A stretch of 64,000 nucleotides of DNA from Microbispora corallina (GTDB lineage: Bacteria; Actinomycetota; Actinomycetes; Streptosporangiales; Streptosporangiaceae): positions 107,087 to 171,086 of the forward strand of contig NZ_BOOC01000023.1 in NCBI RefSeq assembly GCF_016863035.1. The letters run 5' to 3'. Below, piece after piece: positions 51,221-59,830 of this stretch; position 1 is the first letter of the stretch, and every line of letters starts with the position of its first letter. The notes below the pieces were generated by a model. The model ran no database searches. It was not told where the DNA came from and worked only from the letters and a program-made list of their open reading frames with translations. The position numbers were made by a program, and so were the translations under genes.

Positions 51221-52687
51221 ATGGATACCGGACATATCCGACTCGCGTCGGGCACCGGCCGGTGGGTGCTGCTCACCACGGTCCTCGGGTCGGGCATCGC
51301 CACCCTCGACGGCACCGTCGTCAACGTCGCCCTCCCCGCGCTCGGCCGCGATCTCCACGCCGGGATGTCCGGCCTCCAGTGGACCGTCAACGCCTACACC
51401 CTCACGATGGCGTCCCTGATCCTGCTCGGCGGGTCGCTCGGCGACCGGCTCGGCCGGCGGAAGATCTTCGTGGTGGGCGTGGCCTGGTTCGCGCTCGCCT
51501 CCGCGCTGTGCGGGCTCGCGCCCAACATCACGGTGCTCGTGCTCGCCCGGGCGCTCCAGGGAGTCGGCGGCGCGCTGCTGATCCCCGGCTCGCTCGCGAT
51601 CATCCAGGCCAGCTTCGTCCCGGACGACCGGCCCCGCGCCGTCGGCGCCTGGTCCGGGCTCGGCGGCGTCGCCGCGGCCGTCGGGCCGCTGCTCGGCGGC
51701 TGGCTGGTCGAGACCGCCGGCTGGCGATGGGTGTTCCTGCTCAACCTGCCGCTCGCGGCCGTCGTGGTCGGCGTGGCCGCCCGCCACGTGCCCGAGACCC
51801 GCGACGCCGGGCCGCACGGCCGCTTCGACGTGCTCGGGACCGTCCTCGCCGCGCCCGCGCTCGCCGGGCTGACCTACGGCCTGATCCTCGCGGGCGACGG
51901 ACTGCTGCCGCTCGCCGCGGGGCTCGTCCTGGCCGCCTGCTTCGTGGTCGTGGAGACCCGGCGCTCGCCCGACGCGCTGGTCCCCGTGGGGGTCTTCGCC
52001 TCGCGCGTCTTCACCGCGGTCAACATCGTGACCCTCGTCATGTACGCGGCGATGGGCCTGGTGTTCTTCCTGCTGGTCGTCCAGCTCCAGGTGTCGGCCG
52101 GCTTCTCCCCGATCGCCGCCGGGTCGGCGATGCTCCCGGTCACGATCCTGATGCTGCTGCTGTCGGCCCGCGCCGGCGAGCTGGCCCGGCGGGTGGGGCC
52201 GCGCCTGCCCATGACGATCGGCATCCTCCTGTGCGCCGCCGGGCTGCTGCTGATGAGCCGGATCGGGCCGGGCTCGTCGTACCTGGCGGACGTGGTGCCC
52301 GCGGCGGTCGTGTTCGGGCTCGGCCTGTCCGCCGCCGTCGCCCCGCTCACCGCCACCGTGCTCGCCACGGCCCAGGAGCGGTACGCCGGCGTGGCCAGCG
52401 GCGTCAACAACGCCCTGGCCAGAACGGGGGGCCTCCTCGCCGTCGCCGCCGTCCCGCCGCTCGTGGGCCTGACCGGCGAGGCGTACGACTCCCCCGTGGC
52501 CTTCACCCGCGGCTTCCACACCTCGATGCTGGTGAGCGCCGCCATGATGGCCGTCGCCGCGGCGGTCACATTCGTCACCATCAGGACGAACGTGCTCACC
52601 GCCACCCCTCCGCCCGCGTCCAGGAGCCACTGCTCCGTGGACGGTCCCCCGCTGGAGCGCCGCCCTCCCACCGCGTCTCGCGGCTAG
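51221..52687 (+). CDS. MFS multidrug exporter, EmrB/QacA (DHA2) type
   Basis: A 488-residue transporter with about 14 predicted helices. It has the motif A region GGSLGDRLGRRKIF and the motif C-like ARALQGVGGALLIPGSLAII. The first helix carries the DHA2 signature LDGTVVNVALPAL. It exports hydrophobic or cationic compounds by proton antiport. ATG 51221 gets the better ribosome-site spacing (AGGA 8 nt before); ATG 51212 is three codons earlier. It is divergent from lon, without an adjacent TetR or MarR regulator. The C-terminus is a short, proline-rich tail. Substrate is unknown. Confidence 0.88.
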   Translation: MDTGHIRLASGTGRWVLLTTVLGSGIATLDGTVVNVALPALGRDLHAGMSGLQWTVNAYTLTMASLILLGGSLGDRLGRRKIFVVGVAWFALASALCGLAPNITVLVLARALQGVGGALLIPGSLAIIQASFVPDDRPRAVGAWSGLGGVAAAVGPLLGGWLVETAGWRWVFLLNLPLAAVVVGVAARHVPETRDAGPHGRFDVLGTVLAAPALAGLTYGLILAGDGLLPLAAGLVLAACFVVVETRRSPDALVPVGVFASRVFTAVNIVTLVMYAAMGLVFFLLVVQLQVSAGFSPIAAGSAMLPVTILMLLLSARAGELARRVGPRLPMTIGILLCAAGLLLMSRIGPGSSYLADVVPAAVVFGLGLSAAVAPLTATVLATAQERYAGVASGVNNALARTGGLLAVAAVPPLVGLTGEAYDSPVAFTRGFHTSMLVSAAMMAVAAAVTFVTIRTNVLTATPPPASRSHCSVDGPPLERRPPTASRG

Positions 52688-52711
52688 TCCGGCCGCCGGA
52701 TCGGCGACGAG

Positions 52712-52742
52712 CGCCGCCGTGCCGGAGGCCGGCACGGCGGCG
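52712..52742. terminator. Bidirectional terminator between MFS exporter and pectate lyase genes
   Basis: CGCCGCCGTGCC and its complement make a perfect 12-bp stem around a 7-nt loop GGAGGCC, 24 bp after one stop and 14 bp after the converging one. Confidence 0.75.
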
Positions 52743-52756
52743 GGGATGGCCGGCGG

Positions 52757-54142
52757 TCAGTGCGCGCCGGCCCCGCTCCTCACGATGGACTTGACACTCG
52801 ACGGGCTGTCCAGCGTGTAGGAGTAGGGGATGGAGGCGACGCCGCCGCCGGTGTCGCCGGCTCCCGAGTTCACCTTGTAGTTGTCGCGCGCGACGAGGTT
52901 GCCGCCGGGAGAGGACCCCTCACCGCGGTGATAGGGGTCGGCGACGTTCTCGAAGTAGTTGCCCTCGACCAGCACGCCGGCCTCCACGGTCGAGGCCACG
53001 CCGTACCCGCTGTTGTCGTAGTAGTAGTTGTTGAACACGTGCACGGGGTTGCCGAAGCGCACCCGGGGATGGCGCTGGACGGTGCCGTCGAACCAGTTGT
53101 GGTGGTAGGTCACCCGCAGGTGGCCGCGGTCCTCCGCCCCGTTGTCGTCGCTGTGGCCGAGCAGCATCGTCTTGTCGTGGTCGAAGACGTGGTTCCACGA
53201 GACGGTCACGTAGTCGCTGGCCCGCTTGATGTCGATCGCGCCGTCGTATCCGTGGGAGAGCGTGTTGTGGTCGATCCACACGTTCGTCGAGTGCTGGACG
53301 TTGACGGCGTCGTCGCTCCAGTCGCGGAAGACCAGATTCTTGATGATCACGTTCTTCGCACCGGACACGTTCAGGCCGCAACCGGCGATGGTGGCCCCGG
53401 ACGCGCCGACGATCGTCTTGTTCGACCCGACCGTGAGCATGCCCGAGCACGAGATCGTCCCGGTCACCCTCACCACCGAGGCGGAGGACCCCGAGATCGC
53501 GCCCGACAGCGCCGAGGCGCTGGACACCGTGACCGTCACGGCGGCGCCACCGCCCGTGGTGCCGCCGTTCATCGCGGCCCAGCCGATCGGACTCGAACCG
53601 CCGCCCGTGGGAGTGGGAGTCGGGGTCGGCGTGGGGGTGGGAGTGGGGGTCGGTGTGCGGGTGGGGGTCGGCGTGGCGGTCGGAGTGGGGGTGGGTGTCG
53701 GGGTGCCGGTGGCGCCGGTGCAGGTGACGCCGTTGAGGGTGAAGGAGGCGGGTTTGGGGTTGGAGCCCGACCAGGTGCCGTTGAAGCCGACCGACACCGA
53801 CCCGCCGGTGGGGATGGAGGCGTTCCAGTCGAGGTTCCTGGCCGTGACGTTCTGCCCGCTCTGCGTCCAGGTGGCCGCCCAGCCGTCGGTCACCTTCTGA
53901 CCCGAGGTGGGAAAGGCGAAGCCCAAAGTCCACCCCCCGACCGCGTCACCGAGGTTCTGGATCGTGACCGCCGCGGTGAAACCACCCGACCAGTCGTTGG
54001 TCGCATAGGTCACGGCGCAACCCGCGGCCGCCGAGGCCTGGGTGGCGGGCACCGCGAGGGCGAGGGCCGGCGCGGCCAGGGAGACCGCCGCCGCGACGGC
54101 GGCCAGGCGGCCCGCCGGGGACCGGAGGATGGCCAGAGGCAT
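52757..54142 (-). CDS. Secreted pectate lyase (PL1) with N-terminal CBM2
   Basis: A 461-residue secreted enzyme. A signal peptide (LAAVAAAVSLAAPALALAVPATQASA) is followed by a cellulose-binding CBM2 at about residues 40-143 (CAVTYATNDWSGGF to LNGVTC, with the usual terminal Cys pair and exposed Trp residues). A Thr-Pro repeat linker comes next, then a right-handed beta-helix pectate lyase with VWIDHNTLS, the Ca-site Asp in DGAIDIKRAS and the catalytic Arg region RHPRVRFG. It cleaves polygalacturonate by beta-elimination outside the cell. The start has AGGAG before ATG 54142. The CBM2 and linker DNA is identical to that of the pectinesterase gene just upstream. Both genes run in the same direction but a hairpin separates them. 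Confidence 0.93.
   Translation of the reverse strand: MPLAILRSPAGRLAAVAAAVSLAAPALALAVPATQASAAAGCAVTYATNDWSGGFTAAVTIQNLGDAVGGWTLGFAFPTSGQKVTDGWAATWTQSGQNVTARNLDWNASIPTGGSVSVGFNGTWSGSNPKPASFTLNGVTCTGATGTPTPTPTPTATPTPTRTPTPTPTPTPTPTPTPTGGGSSPIGWAAMNGGTTGGGAAVTVTVSSASALSGAISGSSASVVRVTGTISCSGMLTVGSNKTIVGASGATIAGCGLNVSGAKNVIIKNLVFRDWSDDAVNVQHSTNVWIDHNTLSHGYDGAIDIKRASDYVTVSWNHVFDHDKTMLLGHSDDNGAEDRGHLRVTYHHNWFDGTVQRHPRVRFGNPVHVFNNYYYDNSGYGVASTVEAGVLVEGNYFENVADPYHRGEGSSPGGNLVARDNYKVNSGAGDTGGGVASIPYSYTLDSPSSVKSIVRSGAGAH
53682..54040 (-). repeat. CBM2/linker-coding block, copy A
   Basis: By eye this 359-bp block is base-for-base identical to 55222-55580, 1540 bp away. It covers the whole CBM2 and the last part of the Thr-Pro linker. 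Differences begin sharply at both edges: inside the signal peptide on one side and inside the linker repeats on the other. Confidence 0.9.
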
Positions 54143-54213
54143 GAGTTCTCCTGCGCTGAGTGGGGCTCGGACGGAGGGCCGGCGTGAGTCCTGACCGGCC
54201 GAACGGTCTGGGG

Positions 54214-54242
54214 GCCTCGCGCGGGTGTCCTCCGCGCGAGGC
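54214..54242. terminator. Terminator between pectinesterase and pectate lyase genes
   Basis: GCCTCGCGCGG and CCGCGCGAGGC pair perfectly over 11 bp around GTGTCCT, starting 6 bp after the pectinesterase stop codon. It suggests that the two pectinase genes have separate transcripts. Confidence 0.65.
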
Positions 54243-54248
54243 GGGGAG

Positions 54249-55715
54249 TCATCCGATCGGGTTCCAGCCGTCGGATCCGGCCAGGTACTTCTGCGGGGTG
54301 TAGGCGGCGGCCTGGGAGTCGCTCATCTGCGGGCGATTGGAGTTGACCCCGGCGCCCGCACCGGTGTTCCGGTACTCGAAGAAGCGAGCGTTCTTCCAAG
54401 AGTTGCCGGACATGTCGGTCCAGGGCTGGGACGTCTTGATCGTCGAGCTGAGGGTGGACTCCCGGTAGAGCACCTGGGCGTTCGGACCCCAGGGGCGGCC
54501 CAGTTGGGTGGTCCCCGCCGTGGCGCCGGAGATTCGCGACCTGTAGATCAGGAAGCCGTAGGTCTTGGCGATGTCGGTCCTCGCGGCGGTGATCGGCGCG
54601 CCGGTGCTGCGCTTCTCGTAGACGTCACTGTTGTCGATCACGATGGTGCCGTCGCCGAAGACGAAGTCGACGGTGCCCTCGACGTAAGAGCCGCTCATGT
54701 AGGCGCGGGCGGACGCGTTCACCAGGAAGGTGTCCTGGTCGCCGAGCAGCCGCACGTTCGACAGGACCGACCGGTCGGCGTTGAGGTTCAGCGCGACGGC
54801 CTGCTGTCCGCTGGTGGACGAGCTCTCCTGGTAGTCGTTGGAGATCGTCAGGTTGGTGAGGGCGGCGTCGTGACCGTTGACGAACGCGGTGGCGCTGTCG
54901 AAGGTGCCGTACGAGGCGGCGGAGTGGTTGTTCACGATCACGACGTCCCTGGCCGACGACCCCAGGCCCTGCAGCGTGATGAAGGGCTTGTCCTTGGGAA
55001 TCGTGACGATCTCCCGGTAGGTGCCGGGCTTGATCGTGATGACCTTCCGGCTGGAGTTGCCCGCCGGCACGGCGTCGATCGCGGCCTGCACCGTCCGGTA
55101 CTTCCCGGTCCCGTCGGCGGCCACCGTGGGAGTCCCGCCCGTGGGTGTCGGCGTGGGAGTCGGGGTCGGCGTGGGAGTCGGGGTCGGCGTGGGAGTGGGG
55201 GTGGGAGTGGGGGTCGGCGTGGGAGTGGGGGTGGGTGTCGGGGTGCCGGTGGCGCCGGTGCAGGTGACGCCGTTGAGGGTGAAGGAGGCGGGTTTGGGGT
55301 TGGAGCCCGACCAGGTGCCGTTGAAGCCGACCGACACCGACCCGCCGGTGGGGATGGAGGCGTTCCAGTCGAGGTTCCTGGCCGTGACGTTCTGCCCGCT
55401 CTGCGTCCAGGTGGCCGCCCAGCCGTCGGTCACCTTCTGACCCGAGGTGGGAAAGGCGAAGCCCAAAGTCCACCCCCCGACCGCGTCACCGAGGTTCTGG
55501 ATCGTGACCGCCGCGGTGAAACCACCCGACCAGTCGTTGGTCGCATAGGTCACGGCGCAACCCGCGGCCGCCGAGGCCTGTGCGGCGGGCACCGCGGCGA
55601 CCACGCACCCCGTGACGAGCGCGGCCGCCACGGCAGCCGTACGGCGTGCCGGAGGGGTGCTCCGGCGACCTCGGCGCGCCGCCGTCGGCAGGCGTGTCCT
55701 GTCCGATGGGTGCAT
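54249..55715 (-). CDS. Secreted pectinesterase (CE8) with N-terminal CBM2
   Basis: A 488-residue secreted enzyme. It has a long basic signal peptide (RRTAAVAAALVTGCVVAAVPAAQASA), a CBM2, a long Thr-Pro linker of about 40 residues, and a beta-helix pectin methylesterase domain. That domain starts PTVAADGTGKYRTVQAAIDAVPAG and shows QDTF, the catalytic GTVDFVFG (Asp) and LGRPWG. It de-esterifies pectin, preparing it for the pectate lyase encoded next to it. ATG 55715 is used, with AAGGGA 7 nt upstream; ATG 55754 lacks a site. The CBM2 suggests binding to cellulose in plant cell walls while acting on pectin. Confidence 0.93.
   Translation of the reverse strand: MHPSDRTRLPTAARRGRRSTPPARRTAAVAAALVTGCVVAAVPAAQASAAAGCAVTYATNDWSGGFTAAVTIQNLGDAVGGWTLGFAFPTSGQKVTDGWAATWTQSGQNVTARNLDWNASIPTGGSVSVGFNGTWSGSNPKPASFTLNGVTCTGATGTPTPTPTPTPTPTPTPTPTPTPTPTPTPTPTPTPTGGTPTVAADGTGKYRTVQAAIDAVPAGNSSRKVITIKPGTYREIVTIPKDKPFITLQGLGSSARDVVIVNNHSAASYGTFDSATAFVNGHDAALTNLTISNDYQESSSTSGQQAVALNLNADRSVLSNVRLLGDQDTFLVNASARAYMSGSYVEGTVDFVFGDGTIVIDNSDVYEKRSTGAPITAARTDIAKTYGFLIYRSRISGATAGTTQLGRPWGPNAQVLYRESTLSSTIKTSQPWTDMSGNSWKNARFFEYRNTGAGAGVNSNRPQMSDSQAAAYTPQKYLAGSDGWNPIG
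55222..55580 (-). repeat. CBM2/linker-coding block, copy B
   Basis: This is the partner of the identical block at 53682-54040 and lies in the pectinesterase gene. The Thr-Pro linker before it is also a tandem array of six-base units (55140-55240), a natural place for recombination. Confidence 0.9.
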
Positions 55716-55991
55716 GAGGGATCCCTTCGATCTCGCCATCTCGGCTCGAATCATCGGGTCAATCGCGTGCGGGGAAAAGGATCCCGCCCGACGGCGTCCA
55801 CGTTTCCGCAGGTGGACGGCGCCGGACGGGCGAACACCGCTGATACGTTCAGACAGGCGCGGAGAATTTCGCGGGCACGCCCCCCGATGGGGGGAGCCCC
55901 TCGCGATTCGACGGGACGAGTTCAGGCGGCGGTCGTGGGAGGTTCACGTACCCGTGGGCGGGGTGTCCTGATCTGCGGGGACGATCCGGCC

Positions 55992-57395
55992 ATGAGCGTC
56001 TCACGCGCATCCGCCCTGCTGGCGGCGGCCCTCACCCTGCCCTCGCTCGTCGCGGCCGCCCCGGCGGCCGCCCGGTCCTGCCCTTCCTTCCTCGCCGTGG
56101 CCTCGCCGTACGCGACGGTGGCGGGGCGGTCGCACGCCGGGTCGGTCACCCTGTTCGCCGAGCAGGGCGGCGGGCTGAAGAAGACGAAGGTGCTCCACCA
56201 GGGCGCGGACGGCATCGGGGACGAACCCGAGCTCAACGACGCCTTCGGCTCCGCCCTCGCGCAGGGCGACTTCGACGGCGACGGCTGCGCCGACCTGGCC
56301 ATCGGGGCGTCGGAGGAGTTCTTCGGGCCGCCGGTGGCGGACGCCGACGGGCACGGCGTCGTCCACGTGCTGTACGGCTCGCCGGACGGGCTGGGCCGGG
56401 CGCGGACGATCGACGTCACCCACCTCGGCCGCGACCACGGCACCGACCGCTTCGGGGCCGCCCTCGCCGCCGGGGACCTCGACGGGGACGGCGACGACGA
56501 GCTGGTCGTGGGCGCGCCCGGGCTGGCGGGCGGCGGGGGCGTCGGCGTCTTCGGCCTCGGCCACGCCTCGCCGTACGGGAAGGGCACGCTCATCACGGAA
56601 TCGACCGGCTGGGTGGGCCAGGACCCCGGGCAGACGGACCTGTTCGGCGCGGCGCTCGCCACCGGCGACTTCAACGGCGACGGCCGCGACGAGCTGGCGG
56701 TCGGCGCGCCGGGCGGCGGCGGGCTGCGGTACGGGGCGGGCGTCGTCACCATCCTCGACGTGCGCAGGCGATACGCCGGGGTCTACACGCAGGAGAGCCC
56801 CAACGTGAAGGGGTACGGCGAGAAGTGGGACGCCTTCGGCGCCTCGCTCGCCTCGGGCGACTTCGACGCCGACGGCCGGGACGACCTCGCGATCGGCGTC
56901 CCCGGTGAGGACCTGTCGCTGCTGCAGCGCGGCATGGACTACGGCGACGGCGCGGTCAACGTGCTGTACGGCACGTCGCGCGGCCTCAGCGCGATCGGCA
57001 GCGAGATCTGGTCGCAGACGATCCTGAAGGGCACCCCGCGCTACTACGACCGGTTCGGCACCTCCCTGGCCGCCGGGGACCTGAACGGCGACGGCGACGA
57101 CGAGCTCGTCGTCGGGGTGCCGGGCGAGGACGCGGTCCAGGTCATCGCCGGGACCAGGACAGGCGGCCTCACCCGCAACCACAACGCCCTGGTCACCGGG
57201 CGCAGGGACAGCGACTTCGGCTCCTCGGTCACGGTCGTGGGCGGCCGGCTGCTGGTGGCGGCCCCCGGCTCGGGCGAGCTGACCCTGGTCGGGACGAGCA
57301 AGAAGAAGGGGTCGTACCCGGGGGTCGTCCCCGGCTCGGCGACGGTCGTCGACCGGGGCGGCGAGTCGGACCTGTTCGGGTACGCCCTGAGCTGA
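55992..57395 (+). CDS. Secreted FG-GAP (integrin alpha-like) repeat protein
   Basis: A 467-residue protein with a signal peptide (ASALLAAALTLPSLVAAAPAAA) and a series of FG-GAP repeats. Each repeat has a calcium-binding loop: DFDGDGCADLAIG, DLDGDGDDELVVG, DFNGDGRDELAVG, DFDADGRDDLAIG and DLNGDGDDELVVG. They build a seven-bladed propeller, probably for calcium-dependent binding or as an extracellular scaffold. No enzyme domain is visible. ATG 55992 is the start; the much longer open frame upstream is the antisense of the pectinesterase gene. It is divergent from the pectinase genes. Confidence 0.88.
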   Translation: MSVSRASALLAAALTLPSLVAAAPAAARSCPSFLAVASPYATVAGRSHAGSVTLFAEQGGGLKKTKVLHQGADGIGDEPELNDAFGSALAQGDFDGDGCADLAIGASEEFFGPPVADADGHGVVHVLYGSPDGLGRARTIDVTHLGRDHGTDRFGAALAAGDLDGDGDDELVVGAPGLAGGGGVGVFGLGHASPYGKGTLITESTGWVGQDPGQTDLFGAALATGDFNGDGRDELAVGAPGGGGLRYGAGVVTILDVRRRYAGVYTQESPNVKGYGEKWDAFGASLASGDFDADGRDDLAIGVPGEDLSLLQRGMDYGDGAVNVLYGTSRGLSAIGSEIWSQTILKGTPRYYDRFGTSLAAGDLNGDGDDELVVGVPGEDAVQVIAGTRTGGLTRNHNALVTGRRDSDFGSSVTVVGGRLLVAAPGSGELTLVGTSKKKGSYPGVVPGSATVVDRGGESDLFGYALS

Positions 57396-57431
57396 GCCTC
57401 GCGACGCGCGCGACCCGGCGCCACGACCGGA

Positions 57432-57470
57432 CGCCCGTGCCGTACCGGATCATCCGGTACGGCACGGGCG
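57432..57470. terminator. Bidirectional terminator between FG-GAP and PhoD genes
   Basis: A perfect 18-bp stem (CGCCCGTGCCGTACCGGA and complement) with a three-base TCA loop sits between the two converging stop codons. Confidence 0.85.
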
Positions 57471-57479
57471 TGGCGGCGG

Positions 57480-59042
57480 TCAGGCGTTGAGCTGGGCGTG
57501 CCCGGTGGGGACGGTGAACCGGGCGGAGACCTTGGCGGGAGCGCCCCGCCGGCTGATGTAGTCGAGCGTGCGGAACTCGGCCCGCATCTCCTCCTCCGAC
57601 AGCCGGCAGACGATGAACCCGCGCCGCTGGTCGATGTACGAGATGTGCGGGTTCTCCCGCAGCAGCTCGGCCACCCGCGCCTGGTCGCGGTAGCCGTCCC
57701 CGTCGCTGGAGATGGACGAGGTGACGAGCTCGACGGCCACCTTGGGCGAGTCGGGGTCGTCGAAGTCGGGCTTCAGGTCGGCCGCGTGGTGCATGTGGGC
57801 ATCACCGGTGAGGACGACCGGGTTGGCGGCGCCCGAGCCGCGGATTCCCTCGAGGAGGCGGGCCCGCTCGGCGGGGTAGCCGTCCCAGCTGTCCATGTTC
57901 AGCTCGGTGCCGGGGCCGGACCTGTAGTCCCGCTGCGCCATGAGGACCTGCTGACCGATGAGGTTCCATCGGGCCTGCGAGGCGGTGAGGCCGTCGAGGA
58001 GCCAGCGGTGCTGGGCCGCCCCCAGGATCGTCCGTCCCGAGTCGAGCCGCTCGTCGCAGCCCGAGCGGTCGCCGTCCTCGCAGGCCTGGTCGTCCCGGAA
58101 CTGCCGGGTGTCGAGCAGGTGGAACTCGGCCATCGGCCCCCACTGCACCCGGCGGTTGATGCGGATCGACGCCCCGTCCGGGACGCTGGCCCGGCGCAGC
58201 GGCATGTTCTCGTAGTACGCCTGGAAGGCGTAGGCCCGCCGCTCCTGGAAGCCGGGGGCGTCGGTGCTGGAGACCGGCCCGGCCCAGTTGTTCTCGATCT
58301 CGTGGTCGTCGAACGCCACCAGCCACGGCGCGGCGAGGTGGGCGGCCTGGAGGTCGCGGTCGGTCTTGTACTGCGCGTGCCTGACCCGGTAGTCGGCCAG
58401 CGTCTGGCACTTGTTGCCCGCGTGCTCGCGCACCGCGCCGCCGAGCGCCGTGTAGCCCTGGGGCTGGTACTCGTAGATGTAGTCGCCCAGGTGCACGACG
58501 AGCTCCGGCTCCTGCTCCGCGATGCGGCGGTAGGCCGTGTAGTAGCCGTGTTCCCAGTGGGCGCAGGCGGCGACCACGAAACGCAGCGGCGACATCGCCG
58601 TGGGGGCCGTGCGGGTGCGGCCGGTGTCCGACAGGTGCCCGTCGGCGCGGAAGCGGTAGAAGTACTCCCTGCCGGGCCCCAGGCCGTCCACCTCGACGTG
58701 CACGCTGTGCGCGGACGAGGGCCGCGCGGTGACGGTCCCGGACTTCACGACGGAGGAGAACCCCTCGTCGGCCGCCACCTGCCACTGCAGGTCGACGGGC
58801 CGCGACGGCATCCCTCCGAGCCCGTCCGGGGACGTCGGGTCGAGCGCCAGCCGGGTCCACAGCACGACGCCGTCCGGCGTGGGGTCGCCGGACGCGATCC
58901 CGAGCGCGAACGGGTCCTGGCGGAGCGCGCGGGAGGGAAGCCCCTGGGGCAACTGGGGCAGCGCGGAGCCGCCGAGGACCAGGCCGCCGGTTCCGGCCGC
59001 GAGAGCGGACAGAAAGGCTCTTCGTGATGCATTCGTCTGCAC
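57480..59042 (-). CDS. phoD: PhoD-like alkaline phosphatase/phosphodiesterase, Tat-exported
   Basis: A 520-residue secreted enzyme. It has a twin-arginine signal (SRRAFLSALAAGTGGLVLGG), a PhoD N-terminal domain (FALGIASGDPTPDGVVLWTRL), and a metallophosphatase core with HLGDYIYEYQ, AFDDHEIENNW and LTGDAHMHHAADL. It releases phosphate from organic esters, including teichoic-acid-type diesters, using calcium and iron. GTG 59042 is the only in-frame start before the Tat motif. PhoD genes in actinomycetes are often PhoP-controlled, but I did not identify a clear PHO box in the short upstream region. Separate transcription is likely, given the terminator after it. Confidence 0.9.
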   Translation of the reverse strand: MQTNASRRAFLSALAAGTGGLVLGGSALPQLPQGLPSRALRQDPFALGIASGDPTPDGVVLWTRLALDPTSPDGLGGMPSRPVDLQWQVAADEGFSSVVKSGTVTARPSSAHSVHVEVDGLGPGREYFYRFRADGHLSDTGRTRTAPTAMSPLRFVVAACAHWEHGYYTAYRRIAEQEPELVVHLGDYIYEYQPQGYTALGGAVREHAGNKCQTLADYRVRHAQYKTDRDLQAAHLAAPWLVAFDDHEIENNWAGPVSSTDAPGFQERRAYAFQAYYENMPLRRASVPDGASIRINRRVQWGPMAEFHLLDTRQFRDDQACEDGDRSGCDERLDSGRTILGAAQHRWLLDGLTASQARWNLIGQQVLMAQRDYRSGPGTELNMDSWDGYPAERARLLEGIRGSGAANPVVLTGDAHMHHAADLKPDFDDPDSPKVAVELVTSSISSDGDGYRDQARVAELLRENPHISYIDQRRGFIVCRLSEEEMRAEFRTLDYISRRGAPAKVSARFTVPTGHAQLNA

Positions 59043-59201
59043 GCCACCAGTGGACGCGCCCCGGTCGACGGCCGTCCTTTACCGCCGTTACCCGGCCGGA
59101 AACCGCCGGTGAACAGTGATTCTGACTACCCGTCCTTGCTGAACGGAGCCTGACGCGCCGGGCTCGGCTCCGTTAACGCCGCCCGCTGCCGCGGTCCCCG
59201 C

Positions 59202-59801
59202 TCACCGGACGGGCCGGTGCAGCACCGCCTTGAGGTCGTCCCGCAGCGTCGAGGCGTCCCGGAAGTGGATGCCGGACAGCCCGGCCTCCTCGGCTCCCGC
59301 GATGTTCTCCAGCCGGTCGTCCACGAACACGACGTCCTCGGCCCGTACGCCGAGCGTCTCGACCACCCGGCGGTAGATCAGCGGGTCGGGCTTCACCAGG
59401 CCCATCCGCCCGCTGTAGAAGCGGGGGCCGATCGGCGCCATGAACGCCAGCGTGTCGACGCCGTCGGCCACGCAGATCGGGGCGTTCGACAGCAGGGCCA
59501 TCGGCACGCCGGCCGCCGAGAGCTCGCCGACGACGGCCGTGGTGTCCTCGTTCGGCCGCGACCAGCTCTCCACGTCGGCCGCCACGATCCGGTCCAGCTC
59601 GTCGCCGCTCACCGGCCTGCCGCAGACGCGCGACCAGTACTCCCCCGGATCCAGCGCGGCCCGGTCGAAGTCGAGCCGGAACTCCCAGTAGCGCTCCTCG
59701 AAGCCGGGGACCTCGCCGGCCATTCGCACCAGGCGGGCCACGTCGTCGCGGTCCTGGGGCAGGGAGATGACGTTGCCGTAGTCAAAGAGAACAAGAGTCA
59801 T
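59202..59801 (-). CDS. HAD-superfamily hydrolase
   Basis: A 199-residue protein with HAD motif I VLFDYGNVI, motif II LLSNAP, the motif III Lys in LVKPDPLIYR and motif IV VFVDDRLENI. The nucleophile position (first Asp of FDYGN) and motif IV aspartates are kept, while the second motif I Asp is Asn, as in many haloacid-dehalogenase-like members. It may be a small-molecule phosphatase or dehalogenase. ATG 59801 is the start. There is no ribosome site, but TATGAT stands 9 nt before it, which suggests a leaderless transcript. It follows the alpha/beta hydrolase gene by 29 bp. Confidence 0.85.
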   Translation of the reverse strand: MTLVLFDYGNVISLPQDRDDVARLVRMAGEVPGFEERYWEFRLDFDRAALDPGEYWSRVCGRPVSGDELDRIVAADVESWSRPNEDTTAVVGELSAAGVPMALLSNAPICVADGVDTLAFMAPIGPRFYSGRMGLVKPDPLIYRRVVETLGVRAEDVVFVDDRLENIAGAEEAGLSGIHFRDASTLRDDLKAVLHRPVR

Positions 59802-59830
59802 GATTGAACGATCATACCCGGTGTTCGCTT

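Noticed and set aside
53590..53700. Short tandem repeats that resemble a CRISPR array or minisatellite (also at 55140-55240)
   Set aside because: They encode the Thr-Pro linkers of two secreted enzymes in frame; there are no spacers or cas genes.
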